Source of the DNA: JAPLLS01 sp041309145
GTDB lineage: Bacteria > Omnitrophota > Gorgyraeia > Gygaellales > Profunditerraquicolaceae
Direction of reading: 5' to 3'
Assembly: GCA_041309145.1 (NCBI GenBank)
Contig: JBFZAG010000045.1
Coordinates: 1 to 13,805 of the forward strand
Length of the DNA stretch: 13,805 nt
Shown here: positions 8,013-13,805 of the stretch, one piece after another
Layout of the letters: each line of letters begins with the position of its first letter
Position numbering within the stretch: position 1 is the stretch's first letter
Position numbers and translations under genes: made by a program
Notes under the pieces: generated by a model
Seen by the model: only the letters and a program-made list of their open reading frames with translations
Databases searched by the model: none
Told to the model about the DNA's origin: nothing

Positions 8013-8554
8013 AAAACAGAATCCCGGCAGTATTTTTCTCTGGTTTATTGAGCCTGGCGCTGGCCGGTTGCGGTTATACTGCCCGCTCCCTGATAGCCGG
8101 AAAATATAAAACCATTCACGTCGCGCCTTTTCTCAATAAGGTGGACCTGTCCGTGGAGTCGGATTCCAATAATAAGTACAAAGTCTACCGGCCGATGTTA
8201 GAGACCGAAGTCACCCGGGCGGTGATCAATAAATTTCTCTATGACGGCAACGTCAAGCCCGTGGCAGAAGATATCGCTGACCTGACCCTCAAAGGCGAAC
8301 TGGTGGAGTTCCGCCGGGACGTCCTGAGGTATACCACCAACGACGAAGTCGAGGAATACCGGGTCAATATCGTGGTTAACCTGGTTCTCTGGGACAAAAA
8401 GAACGATAAGCTGGTCTGGGAAGAGAAGAGTTTTATCGGCAATGCCAGTTATTTTGTCAGCGGCCCCCAGGCTAAGAGCGAAGACCTGGCTGTGCAGGAA
8501 GCCGTCAAGGATCTGGCCCGCAGGATCGTTGAGCGCGTTGTCGAGCAATGGTAA
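8009..8554 (+). CDS. lptE: LptE-like LPS-assembly lipoprotein
   Basis: This 181-residue protein has a lipoprotein signal peptide ending in the lipobox LALAG-C (C21), followed by GYTARS; Cys-Gly-Tyr after the lipobox is typical of LptE. The body is an alpha/beta fold: KTIHVAPFLN, then YRPMLETEVTRAVINKFLYDG, a beta-rich middle (LTLKGELVEF, EEYRVNIVVNLVLWD) and a C-terminal helix (AVQEAVKDLARRIVERVVEQW). In the family LptE plugs the LptD barrel and helps place lipopolysaccharide in the outer leaflet. Its position directly before holA matches the conserved lptE-holA pairing known from E. coli. It overlaps bamD by four bases and holA by seven, so translation of the three is probably coupled. It implies that the organism makes LPS or a related glycolipid. 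Confidence 0.82.
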   Translation: MKNRIPAVFFSGLLSLALAGCGYTARSLIAGKYKTIHVAPFLNKVDLSVESDSNNKYKVYRPMLETEVTRAVINKFLYDGNVKPVAEDIADLTLKGELVEFRRDVLRYTTNDEVEEYRVNIVVNLVLWDKKNDKLVWEEKSFIGNASYFVSGPQAKSEDLAVQEAVKDLARRIVERVVEQW

Positions 8555-9237
8555 AACAAGAAAAGCCGGTTTATCTTTTCCTGGGCCAGGATATCCTCGG
8601 CCAGGAAAACGCCTCCCTTAAAGAAAAAGAGCTGGATAGATTAAAAGCCTCCCTTCCTCAGCAAACCCGTGATTTTAACCTGGATATTTTACACTGCAGC
8701 GACCGAAATTTCAGCCTTAAGGCGCTGCAGGAAAAACTCCTTTTTATGCCCACCGGAGACAGCTCGCGGATCGTCGTGGTCAGGAGCCTTCAGGACGCCA
8801 AGCCGGAAGTTAAAGAATTCATTCTGGGCTACGTCAAAAATCCCTCCTCCGGGATAATCCTGGTATTAGACGCGGATAAAGTAGAGCGGAAAAACGCGTT
8901 TATCGAAGGGGTCAGCCGATACGCCGAGATCCGCCATTTCCTGGAAGAACCCCAGGTCAGCACTTTTTCCCTGGGGCGGCTAATTGACGCTCAGAAAACC
9001 GAAGAAAGCCTGAAAGTCCTGCACCAACTTCTGGATAGCGGCGAAAAACCCGAGAGGATCATGGGAGGATTAAGGGCCAGCTGGATAAAATATCCCGCTG
9101 ACCCTTTAAGTTTAAAGAAAAAGCTGAGAATTCTCTTGCGCTGCGATCTGGACATTAAGACCGGAAAGATCAACCCGGTCTTTGCTTTGGAAAGATTGAT
9201 CGTGAATTTATGCGGTTTTAGAAACTTTACTGGCTAA
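8548..9237 (+). CDS. holA: DNA polymerase III delta subunit (HolA), short form
   Basis: The N-terminus (KPVYLFLGQD...) and the core strands (SRIVVVRSLQDA, SGIILVLDADKVERKNAF, YAEIRHF) match domain I of the clamp-loader delta subunit. The C-terminal part (FSLGRLIDAQKTEESLKVLHQLLDSGEKPERIMGGL and RCDLDIKTGKINPVFALERLIVNL) matches the collar domain, with the family ending of a DxxIKTG-like turn plus LExL. The family usually has about 330-340 residues; this one has 229. Residues 131-138 join domain I almost directly to the collar, so the lid domain (domain II, roughly 60-70 residues) seems to be missing, and the collar also looks compressed near 180-192. The role is to open the beta clamp for loading onto DNA. 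Overlap with lptE supports the start. The last 30 bases overlap rpsT on the other strand. Confidence 0.78.
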   Translation: MVKQEKPVYLFLGQDILGQENASLKEKELDRLKASLPQQTRDFNLDILHCSDRNFSLKALQEKLLFMPTGDSSRIVVVRSLQDAKPEVKEFILGYVKNPSSGIILVLDADKVERKNAFIEGVSRYAEIRHFLEEPQVSTFSLGRLIDAQKTEESLKVLHQLLDSGEKPERIMGGLRASWIKYPADPLSLKKKLRILLRCDLDIKTGKINPVFALERLIVNLCGFRNFTG

Positions 9238-9471
9238 CCGGGATTTCTTACGGTTAGCGGTATTAGGGTGTATGATCTTCTTCTGGGCGGCCTTATCCAG
9301 CAGGGAATATATTTTTCCCAGGCTGGCTTTGGCTTCAGTAAGGTTTTTGGCTAAGAACAGCGCCTGGAATTTCTTTAAGGCTTTTTTGATCTCGCGTTTT
9401 ATGATCAGATTCCGCTGGTGCCTTTTTTTATCCACGCGCAGTCTTTTGACGGCAGCTCTGCGTTTTGGCAT
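9208..9471 (-). CDS. rpsT: 30S ribosomal protein S20
   Basis: This 87-residue, strongly basic, all-helical protein matches S20: MPKRRAAVKRLRVDKKRHQRN at the start, IKKALKKFQ in the first long helix, and the family ending AAQKKIIHPNTANRKKSRLASK. S20 binds 16S rRNA and helps assemble the small subunit. Length is normal. A good Shine-Dalgarno (AAGGAG, minus strand, 9483-9478) sits six bases before the ATG. It converges on holA and overlaps its last 30 bases tail to tail, leaving no room for a bidirectional terminator. It is divergent from murJ. Confidence 0.97.
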   Translation of the reverse strand: MPKRRAAVKRLRVDKKRHQRNLIIKREIKKALKKFQALFLAKNLTEAKASLGKIYSLLDKAAQKKIIHPNTANRKKSRLASKVSKTA

Positions 9472-9474
9472 AAT
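9446..9474 (+). promoter_or_regulatory. Candidate promoter for murJ, inside the 5' end of rpsT
   Basis: TTGACG (9446-9451), a 17-nt spacer and CATAAT (9469-9474) give 5 of 6 matches to each consensus hexamer on the plus strand. The start would be near 9481, giving murJ a leader of about 50 bases. The site lies over the rpsT start codon on the opposite strand. A second -10-like CATAAT at 9516-9521 lacks a good -35 but sits nine bases before the murJ ATG, the same spacing as in front of bamD. Confidence 0.4.
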
Positions 9475-9508
9475 AATCTCCTTTTAGTGTCTGTTAATTA
9501 GCATTAAA

Positions 9509-9537
9509 TTAATAGCATAATAAACTTGCCATGTCAA
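9509..9537 (-). promoter_or_regulatory. Promoter for rpsT
   Basis: Read on the minus strand, a perfect TTGACA (9537-9532) is followed by a 17-nt spacer and TATTAA (9514-9509; 4 of 6). Transcription would start near 9502, giving rpsT a leader of about 30 bases that contains the AAGGAG ribosome binding site. The -35 box overlaps the first codons of murJ. Confidence 0.6.
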
Positions 9538-11102
9538 TGAATAAATCCGAAGAGCATCAATCTGGGCGCGGGATAGCCAGGTCCGCGGGGGTGATCGGCA
9601 GCGCTACCCTGGTTTCCCGGGTCCTGGGTTTTGTCCGGGACATCGTCATCGCCCGGCTGTTCGGGGTTTACCTCTATGCCCAGGCTTTTGTAATCGCTTT
9701 TAAGCTGCCTAACCTGTTCCGCGACCTGGTCGGAGAGGGCGCTGTGAATGCCGCGGTCATCCCGGTTTTCAGCGAATACCTGGCTAAGGAGAAAAAAGCG
9801 GAATTCTGGGAGCTCTGCAATGTCCTGATGAACCTGCTTCTGGTGATCCTGGCCGGAATAACCGTGTTCGGGATCGTTTTTTCTCCGGTTTTAGTGCGCT
9901 TGATCGCCCCGGGGTTTAGTAGTGATCCCGCCCAATTTGCGATTACGGTAAAGCTCAACCGGCTCATCTTTCCTTACATCCTGCTGATCGGCCTGGCGGC
10001 TTATTCCATGGGCATCCTCAATTCCCTGCGCCATTTTATTATCCCGGCTTTTGCGCCCTGTTTGCTGAACATTTCTATTATTATTTGCGCGTTGATCTGG
10101 GGCGAAGGTATTAAAGGGTTGGCTTCGGGCGTTTTGATCGGGGGCATTCTGCAGTTGGCAATCCAACTGCCCTTACTTTACAAAAAAGGTTTTCGTTTCA
10201 GCTTTACCGATAAATTCAATCATCCGGCGATAGCTAAGATCGGAAAATTGATGACCCCGCGCTTGTTCAGTTCGGCGATCTACCAGCTGAATAATTTCGC
10301 GGATACTATTTTCGGCTCTTTGTCTTTTATTGTGGGAAACGGCGCGGTCGCGGCCCTCTATTTCTCTTATCGTCTGATCCAGTTCCCGCTGGGGATCTTC
10401 GGCAATTCGCTTTCCCAGGCGATCCTGCCGACTTTATCCCTTCAGGCGGTCGATCCTAAAGATCGTCAGAAATTCCGGGAGACCCTGGTTTTCGGGCTGC
10501 GGGCCATACTTTTTGTGATGGTTCCGGCTTCTCTGGGCTTTATGGTGCTGGCTAAGTCGATCGTCTCCGGGCTGTTCATGGGCGGCAGGTTTGATTCATA
10601 TTCCGTGGGAACGACTGCCAGCGCTTTATTCTTCTATAGTATCGGCCTTTTTGCTTACGGTTCGACCAAGATCCTGCAGAACTCATTTTTCGCGCTCAAA
10701 GATACACTTACCCCGACCATAGTCTCAGCCATAGTTCTGCTTTTGAATATCTGTTTGAATGCCATCCTGATGTATTCGATGAAGCTCAGCGGCCTGGCTC
10801 TGGCGACCTCGATCTCCGGGATCGCCGGTTTCTTTATTCTGTTTTATCTTGCGAACAAAAAAATAGGCGGGTTAAAGATCGCCAGCCTGGTTTTATTCTT
10901 TTTTAAAGTTTCCCTGGCCAGCTGCGGCATGGCCGCGGTCTGCTGGTGGGTAACGCGGGTCAGCCCTCCGGTGAACGGACATATAATTAACCGGATCTTT
11001 AACTTGGCGCTTCCGGTTTTTTGCGGGATTGTTTCCTACATCGGCTTCTCGCTGCTTCTGGGAATCGACCAGGCGCGTAATCTTCTGCGCCTGAATAAAT
11101 AG
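9531..11102 (+). CDS. murJ: Lipid II flippase MurJ (MviN)
   Basis: This 523-residue polytopic membrane protein has the MurJ N-terminal signature: SRVLGFVRD (R30, R36), AFKLPNLFRDLVGEGAVNAAVIPVFSEY (R64, E69), then APGFSSD, LIFPYILLIGLAAY, GILNSLRHFIIPAFAPCLLNI and later PLGIFGNSLSQAILPTLS. It is in the MOP exporter superfamily and flips the peptidoglycan precursor lipid II across the inner membrane. Length is normal and about 14 helices are expected. The arginines matching E. coli R18, R24 and R52 and the glutamate matching E57 are kept, but the position of E. coli D39 is Q51 here (YAQAF instead of the usual DAF). No Shine-Dalgarno precedes the ATG; a second in-frame ATG lies at 9537, so the exact start is uncertain by two codons. 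It stands alone between divergent rpsT and a long structured gap. Confidence 0.96.
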   Translation: MSMNKSEEHQSGRGIARSAGVIGSATLVSRVLGFVRDIVIARLFGVYLYAQAFVIAFKLPNLFRDLVGEGAVNAAVIPVFSEYLAKEKKAEFWELCNVLMNLLLVILAGITVFGIVFSPVLVRLIAPGFSSDPAQFAITVKLNRLIFPYILLIGLAAYSMGILNSLRHFIIPAFAPCLLNISIIICALIWGEGIKGLASGVLIGGILQLAIQLPLLYKKGFRFSFTDKFNHPAIAKIGKLMTPRLFSSAIYQLNNFADTIFGSLSFIVGNGAVAALYFSYRLIQFPLGIFGNSLSQAILPTLSLQAVDPKDRQKFRETLVFGLRAILFVMVPASLGFMVLAKSIVSGLFMGGRFDSYSVGTTASALFFYSIGLFAYGSTKILQNSFFALKDTLTPTIVSAIVLLLNICLNAILMYSMKLSGLALATSISGIAGFFILFYLANKKIGGLKIASLVLFFFKVSLASCGMAAVCWWVTRVSPPVNGHIINRIFNLALPVFCGIVSYIGFSLLLGIDQARNLLRLNK

Positions 11103-11195
11103 AGAGCGATAAAACTCGATAAATTTCTTATGTGCGGCAAAACCTGCTCGTATTTTGCGAATGGCAAGGCGTGGTTTAAAGTTTTAGCTGGAAGA
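11103..11195. other. Non-coding left part of the murJ-hydrolase gap
   Basis: I see no gene here. TCGATAAATTT at 11116-11126 recurs exactly at 11261-11271. GCAAAA (11137-11142) can pair with TTTTGC (11153-11158), giving a hairpin whose loop holds CCTGCTC (11143-11149). That heptamer is the reverse complement of GAGCAGG at 11222-11228 in the neighbouring element, so this stretch may fold together with it. Confidence 0.4.
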
Positions 11196-11367
11196 GATTT
11201 TAACGGGTGGCTTAGCAGGGTGAGCAGGGCATAAAGGCTCCGAGCGGGCATGGATTGCCATCGATAAATTTATCAGCAAGAGCGAGGAGCCGACCTGAGC
11301 GAAGGCCGCCTCGCAGGGGCGGCCAAGCGCCCCTGCGAATCCCTGCTAAGACAGGACCCGTTAAATC
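11196..11367. repeat. Large nested inverted-repeat element with alternative GC-rich hairpins
   Basis: The outer arms pair as TTTAACGGGT (11199-11208) with ACCCGTTAAA (11356-11365); a bulged T allows two further pairs. Next, CTTAGCAGGG (11211-11220) pairs perfectly with CCCTGCTAAG (11341-11350). Inside, GGCTCC (11236-11241) pairs with GGAGCC (11286-11291). A second arm holds an 11-bp perfect hairpin, TCGCAGGGGCG (11311-11321) with CGCCCCTGCGA (11328-11338). That hairpin excludes a 7-bp one, GGCCGCC (11304-11310) with GGCGGCC (11318-11324). Read as RNA or single-stranded DNA it is a multi-branched structure of about 170 nt. No T run follows it, so it is not a plain intrinsic terminator. It could be a dispersed palindromic repeat, a non-coding RNA or a leader of the next gene; copy number in the genome is unknown. 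Confidence 0.65.
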
Positions 11368-11403
11368 TATCATAGCTTAAAATTCGCTTAACTGAGGGAA
11401 AAT

Positions 11404-12195
11404 ATGAGAGCAAAACATTTGCGCAAATACGGGAAGCGGCCGTTCAGCGTGGTCGTAGTCCACGGCGGGCCGGGAGCAGCCGGAGAAATGGCGCCGGTGG
11501 CCCGGACGCTGTCAGCCAAATGCGGCGTCCTGGAGCCTCTGCAGACCGGCCGGACCGTAGGCGAGCAGATCGAAGAATTGAAAGCGGCCATAGAGATAAA
11601 CGCCGGCCGTCCGGTGACCCTGATCGGTTTTTCCTGGGGAGCGTGGCTGAGTTTCATTTTTGCCGCGACTTATCCGGCATTAGTGAAAAAATTGATCCTC
11701 ATCGGCAGCGGCGGTTATGAAGAAAAACACGGCCGAAAAACTCAGCAAACCCGGATGGCCCGCTTAAAGCCTGAGGAAAAGTTAGAGCTCAAATCTCTGG
11801 GGAGTCTTTTAGACAGCCAGGCAACTAAAGATAAAGATGTGATAGTCGCCAGGTTAGGCGCTTTGTTTACCAAAGTCGATGCTTATGATCCGCTGCCTCA
11901 GGGCAAGGTTGAAAAAGTCGCCTGCCGCGCGGACATCTTTAAAAGCGTCTGGAAAGACGCGCAAGATCTGAGAGCCAGCGGAAAATTGCTTGAACTGGGA
12001 AAAAATATCCGTTGTCCGGTAGTCGCGATTCACGGCGATTACGATCCGCATCCCGCGCAAGGAGTGGAAAAGCCTCTCTTGCGCGTGTTGAAGAAATTCC
12101 GCTTTATCCTGCTGACCAACTGCGGCCACCGGCCCTGGATCGAAAAACAGGCGAAGAAAAGATTTTTCGCGATACTCAACGAAGAGCTGGCCTAG
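11404..12195 (+). CDS. Alpha/beta hydrolase
   Basis: This 263-residue protein has the alpha/beta-hydrolase layout. VVVVHGGPGAAG (17-27) is an HGGPG oxyanion loop as in proline iminopeptidase-like enzymes, GFSWGAW (75-81) is the nucleophile elbow with S77, HGDYDPHP (210-217) carries the acid (D212 or D214), and NCGHRPW (239-245) carries the catalytic H242. The triad is complete. A helical cap covers about 105-195. There is no signal peptide, so it is cytoplasmic. GAGGG (11394-11398) before the ATG is a moderate ribosome binding site. The substrate cannot be read from sequence; an esterase or peptidase is possible. It is followed 13 bases later by a flavin oxidoreductase gene. Confidence 0.85.
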   Translation: MRAKHLRKYGKRPFSVVVVHGGPGAAGEMAPVARTLSAKCGVLEPLQTGRTVGEQIEELKAAIEINAGRPVTLIGFSWGAWLSFIFAATYPALVKKLILIGSGGYEEKHGRKTQQTRMARLKPEEKLELKSLGSLLDSQATKDKDVIVARLGALFTKVDAYDPLPQGKVEKVACRADIFKSVWKDAQDLRASGKLLELGKNIRCPVVAIHGDYDPHPAQGVEKPLLRVLKKFRFILLTNCGHRPWIEKQAKKRFFAILNEELA

Positions 12196-12208
12196 CAAGG
12201 AGCGATTT

Positions 12209-12784
12209 ATGGCCAAGAAAATCCTGGTTTTAAACGGCAGCCCGGTGAAAAACGGCAATACCGCGATACTGGTAAAATGGTTTGTCGAAGGAGCGCTGGC
12301 GAAAGGCGCGGATGTTGAGATCGTCAACGCCGCTTTTTTGAAATATAAATCTAACGGCTGCATTTCCTGCCGGAAATGCCAGAATATAAAAGAATATATT
12401 TGCGTGATCAAAGACGAGGCCCAGCCAGTTCTGGAAAAAATGGCAAAAGCCGACGCGATCGTCATGGCCACTCCGCTGTATTTTTACGCCCCCAGCGCCC
12501 AGCTTAAGCTGGTAATGGACCGGATGTTCTCGCTCTATAAATGGGACAATAAAGCCGGGACAATGAAAACTCCTTTGAAAGGGAAGATTTTTGCTTTGAT
12601 CGCCAGCGCTTTTGAAGACGTGGGCCTGGATAATCTGGAAAAGCCTTTTGCTATAACCGCTGACTACAGCGGCATGCGGTTCAAATCGTTATTGGTGGCT
12701 AATGCCGGCGAGTCCGGAGAGGTGAATAAATTAGCCGGGATAAAAGAAAAATCCATCGCTTTCGGAAAGAAGGTGGCCGGATGA
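12209..12784 (+). CDS. Flavodoxin-fold NAD(P)H-dependent oxidoreductase, possible iron-sulfur flavoprotein
   Basis: This 191-residue protein begins KKILVLNGSPVKNGNT, the FMN-phosphate loop (GSPxxxGNT, residues 10-18) of the NADPH-dependent FMN reductase family. ADAIVMATPLYFYAPSAQLK (81-100) is the second conserved flavin-contact region. C51, C54, C57 and C65 form a CX2CX2CX7C cluster, like the compact motif that binds a [4Fe-4S] cluster in archaeal iron-sulfur flavoproteins; many relatives without a proven cluster have a similar set. It is expected to move electrons through FMN in the cytoplasm, but the partner is unknown. AAGGAG lies seven bases before the ATG. The stop overlaps the next gene by four bases (ATGA), suggesting coupled translation. 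Confidence 0.85.
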   Translation: MAKKILVLNGSPVKNGNTAILVKWFVEGALAKGADVEIVNAAFLKYKSNGCISCRKCQNIKEYICVIKDEAQPVLEKMAKADAIVMATPLYFYAPSAQLKLVMDRMFSLYKWDNKAGTMKTPLKGKIFALIASAFEDVGLDNLEKPFAITADYSGMRFKSLLVANAGESGEVNKLAGIKEKSIAFGKKVAG

Positions 12785-13095
12785 AAAAATGCTTTTTTTG
12801 CTTTCAAGAATCTGAGGATAAAGCGATTTTTTGCATGTATTGCGGCAAGCCGCTGGAAAAAAAATATCCGGTAAAATGGTATTACAAGCCGGCATCCCTG
12901 ATCGTCTCATTCTTGGTTGTCGGGCCGCTGGTGCTGCCTTTAGTCTGGCGCAACCCGGCTTACAGCCGGAATACCAGGATCGTCATCACCGCTGTAGTGA
13001 TTGTCCTGACGTTTATATTGATCTGGGTGGGCGTTGAATCGATGAAGATTATTAACAGCGATATCAATAAGGCAATCAACGGCCACTATTTTTGA
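12781..13095 (+). CDS. Small zinc-ribbon membrane protein
   Basis: This 104-residue protein starts with a zinc ribbon (C4-x2-C7 and C18-x2-C21-G) and continues with two hydrophobic segments (about 39-55 and 66-86) and a short polar tail. The layout suggests a cytoplasmic metal-binding head on an inner-membrane hairpin. I do not recognise a specific family and assign no function. Four-base overlaps or near-contacts on both sides (flavoprotein gene upstream, uvrC two bases downstream) make it part of the same transcript. Confidence 0.75.
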   Translation: MKKCFFCFQESEDKAIFCMYCGKPLEKKYPVKWYYKPASLIVSFLVVGPLVLPLVWRNPAYSRNTRIVITAVVIVLTFILIWVGVESMKIINSDINKAINGHYF

Positions 13096-13097
13096 TC

Positions 13098-13805
13098 ATG
13101 GGGATTGAAGATAGATTAAAAGAAAAGGTCGCAGGCCTTCCGGAATTGCCGGGAGTCTACATTTATAAGGACTCCGAAGGCAGGGTCATCTATATCGGCA
13201 AGGCCAAAAATCTAAAGAAGCGGGTACGATCTTATTTTACCCGCTATCTTGACGGCAAGACCCAGGCTTTAGTCGCCAGGATCCGGGATGTCAAACATAT
13301 CCTTACTTCTACCGAATTTCAGGCTCAGCTTCTGGAAGCGGCTTTGGTCAAGGAAAAACAGCCTCAGTACAATATCGACCTTAAGGACGATAAATCGTTC
13401 CCGCTGGTAAAAATCAGCGATGAAGAATTTCCTTCGGTCACTGTCTGCCGGCAGAAAGAGATCTCCCGGACAAAAGAGGCCGCTTTTTATTACGGGCCGT
13501 ATCAGAGCGCGGTGCTTTTGCGCCAGGCTCTGAAAGTTTTGCGGCCGATCTTCGGGTTCCGGACCTGCCGGGTCTTGCCTAAAAAGCCCTGCCTGTATTT
13601 CCGGCTGAATTTGTGCCCCGGACCGTGCTGCGGAAAGATCAGCGCTAAAGATTACCAAATGCTGATCGGGAATATCGGGCTTTTCCTTGATTCCAGATAC
13701 GATCAGCTGATCGATAAATTGAGCCGGGACATGGAACAGGCCAGCCGCGGCCGGCGCTATGAAAAGGCGGCTAAGCTGCGCGACAGCATTAATGCTTTAA
13801 GCTCG
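13098..13805 (+). CDS. uvrC: Excinuclease ABC subunit C, 3'-partial
   Basis: The frame is open from the ATG at 13098 to the window edge (236 codons). The GIY-YIG nuclease domain is intact: GVYIY (Y21), VIYIGKAKNLKKRVRSYF (Y32, K35, R42), the glutamate in LLEAALVK (E80) and PQYN (N92). Next come the UvrC-typical KDDKSFPLVKI, YYGPYQSA, LRPIFGFRTC and LCPGPC segments. The last 30 residues (LSRDMEQASRGRRYEKAAKLRD) look like the UVR motif through which UvrC binds UvrB. UvrC makes both incisions in nucleotide excision repair. The RNase H-like and (HhH)2 regions would lie beyond the edge, so a shortened UvrC cannot be excluded. It starts two bases after the zinc-ribbon gene and has no strong RBS. 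Confidence 0.93.
   Translation, partial: MGIEDRLKEKVAGLPELPGVYIYKDSEGRVIYIGKAKNLKKRVRSYFTRYLDGKTQALVARIRDVKHILTSTEFQAQLLEAALVKEKQPQYNIDLKDDKSFPLVKISDEEFPSVTVCRQKEISRTKEAAFYYGPYQSAVLLRQALKVLRPIFGFRTCRVLPKKPCLYFRLNLCPGPCCGKISAKDYQMLIGNIGLFLDSRYDQLIDKLSRDMEQASRGRRYEKAAKLRDSINALSS

Noticed and set aside
9272..9487. Plus-strand open frame of 71 codons opposite rpsT
   Set aside because: It is the antisense reading of a certain ribosomal protein gene, with no family match.
11311..11338. Rho-independent terminator for murJ
   Set aside because: The hairpin is strong, but it is followed by ATCCCTGCTAAG, not a T run.
11196..11367. Integron attC site
   Set aside because: GTTAAAT on the right fits the R' box GTTRRRY, but the left partner is TTTTAAC rather than RYYYAAC, the arms pair without the usual unpaired spacer, and there is no integrase or cassette array.
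11854..12471. Minus-strand open frame of 205 codons opposite the hydrolase and flavoprotein genes
   Set aside because: It spans two real genes and their spacer on the other strand and has no recognisable motif.
13269..13658. Minus-strand open frame of 129 codons opposite uvrC
   Set aside because: The plus strand encodes conserved UvrC sequence over the entire stretch.

Overview
The window looks like part of the chromosome of an uncultured Gram-negative bacterium, most likely a member of candidate phylum Omnitrophota (PVC-related). Two things point to an outer membrane: a BamD-like assembly factor and an LptE-like lipoprotein. The Omnitrophota assignment rests on the first gene, a giant multidomain protein with 'DGG' linkers and a GGIDFRxLP / IKEY / CIIDILR tail. 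I associate that tail with this phylum from memory; it was not searched. I see no integrase, transposase, CRISPR array, tRNA or phage gene.

Region 1 (1-5136) is the 3' part of one very long gene that is open at the left edge. It carries a calcineurin-like metallophosphatase domain, a GNAT acetyltransferase domain, an HD-type phosphohydrolase domain, and a C-terminal block of unknown modules. A 16-bp bulged stem followed by T-rich sequence (5135-5216) probably terminates it.

Region 2 (5301-9237) is a co-directional run: comEA-like, comEC-like (without the C-terminal metallo-beta-lactamase domain), a bamD-like TPR protein, lptE, and an unusually short holA. bamD, lptE and holA overlap one another. 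A strong sigma70-type promoter lies just before bamD and probably yields a nearly leaderless mRNA. rpsT (S20) lies on the minus strand and overlaps the end of holA by 30 nt. The order comEA-comEC-...-holA-rpsT resembles the Bacillus arrangement, here with two outer-membrane biogenesis genes inserted. The genes cover DNA uptake, outer-membrane assembly, replication and translation.

Region 3 (9531-11102) is murJ, the lipid II flippase, divergent from rpsT, with overlapping promoter candidates between them. It is followed by a 301-nt gap (11103-11403) that holds a large nested inverted-repeat element with two mutually exclusive GC-rich hairpins.

Region 4 (11404-13805) is a tight co-directional group: an alpha/beta hydrolase, a flavodoxin-fold (possibly Fe-S) oxidoreductase, a small zinc-ribbon membrane protein, and the 5' part of uvrC, which runs off the right edge. 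UvrC links this end to nucleotide excision repair; the three genes before it have no obvious tie to repair.
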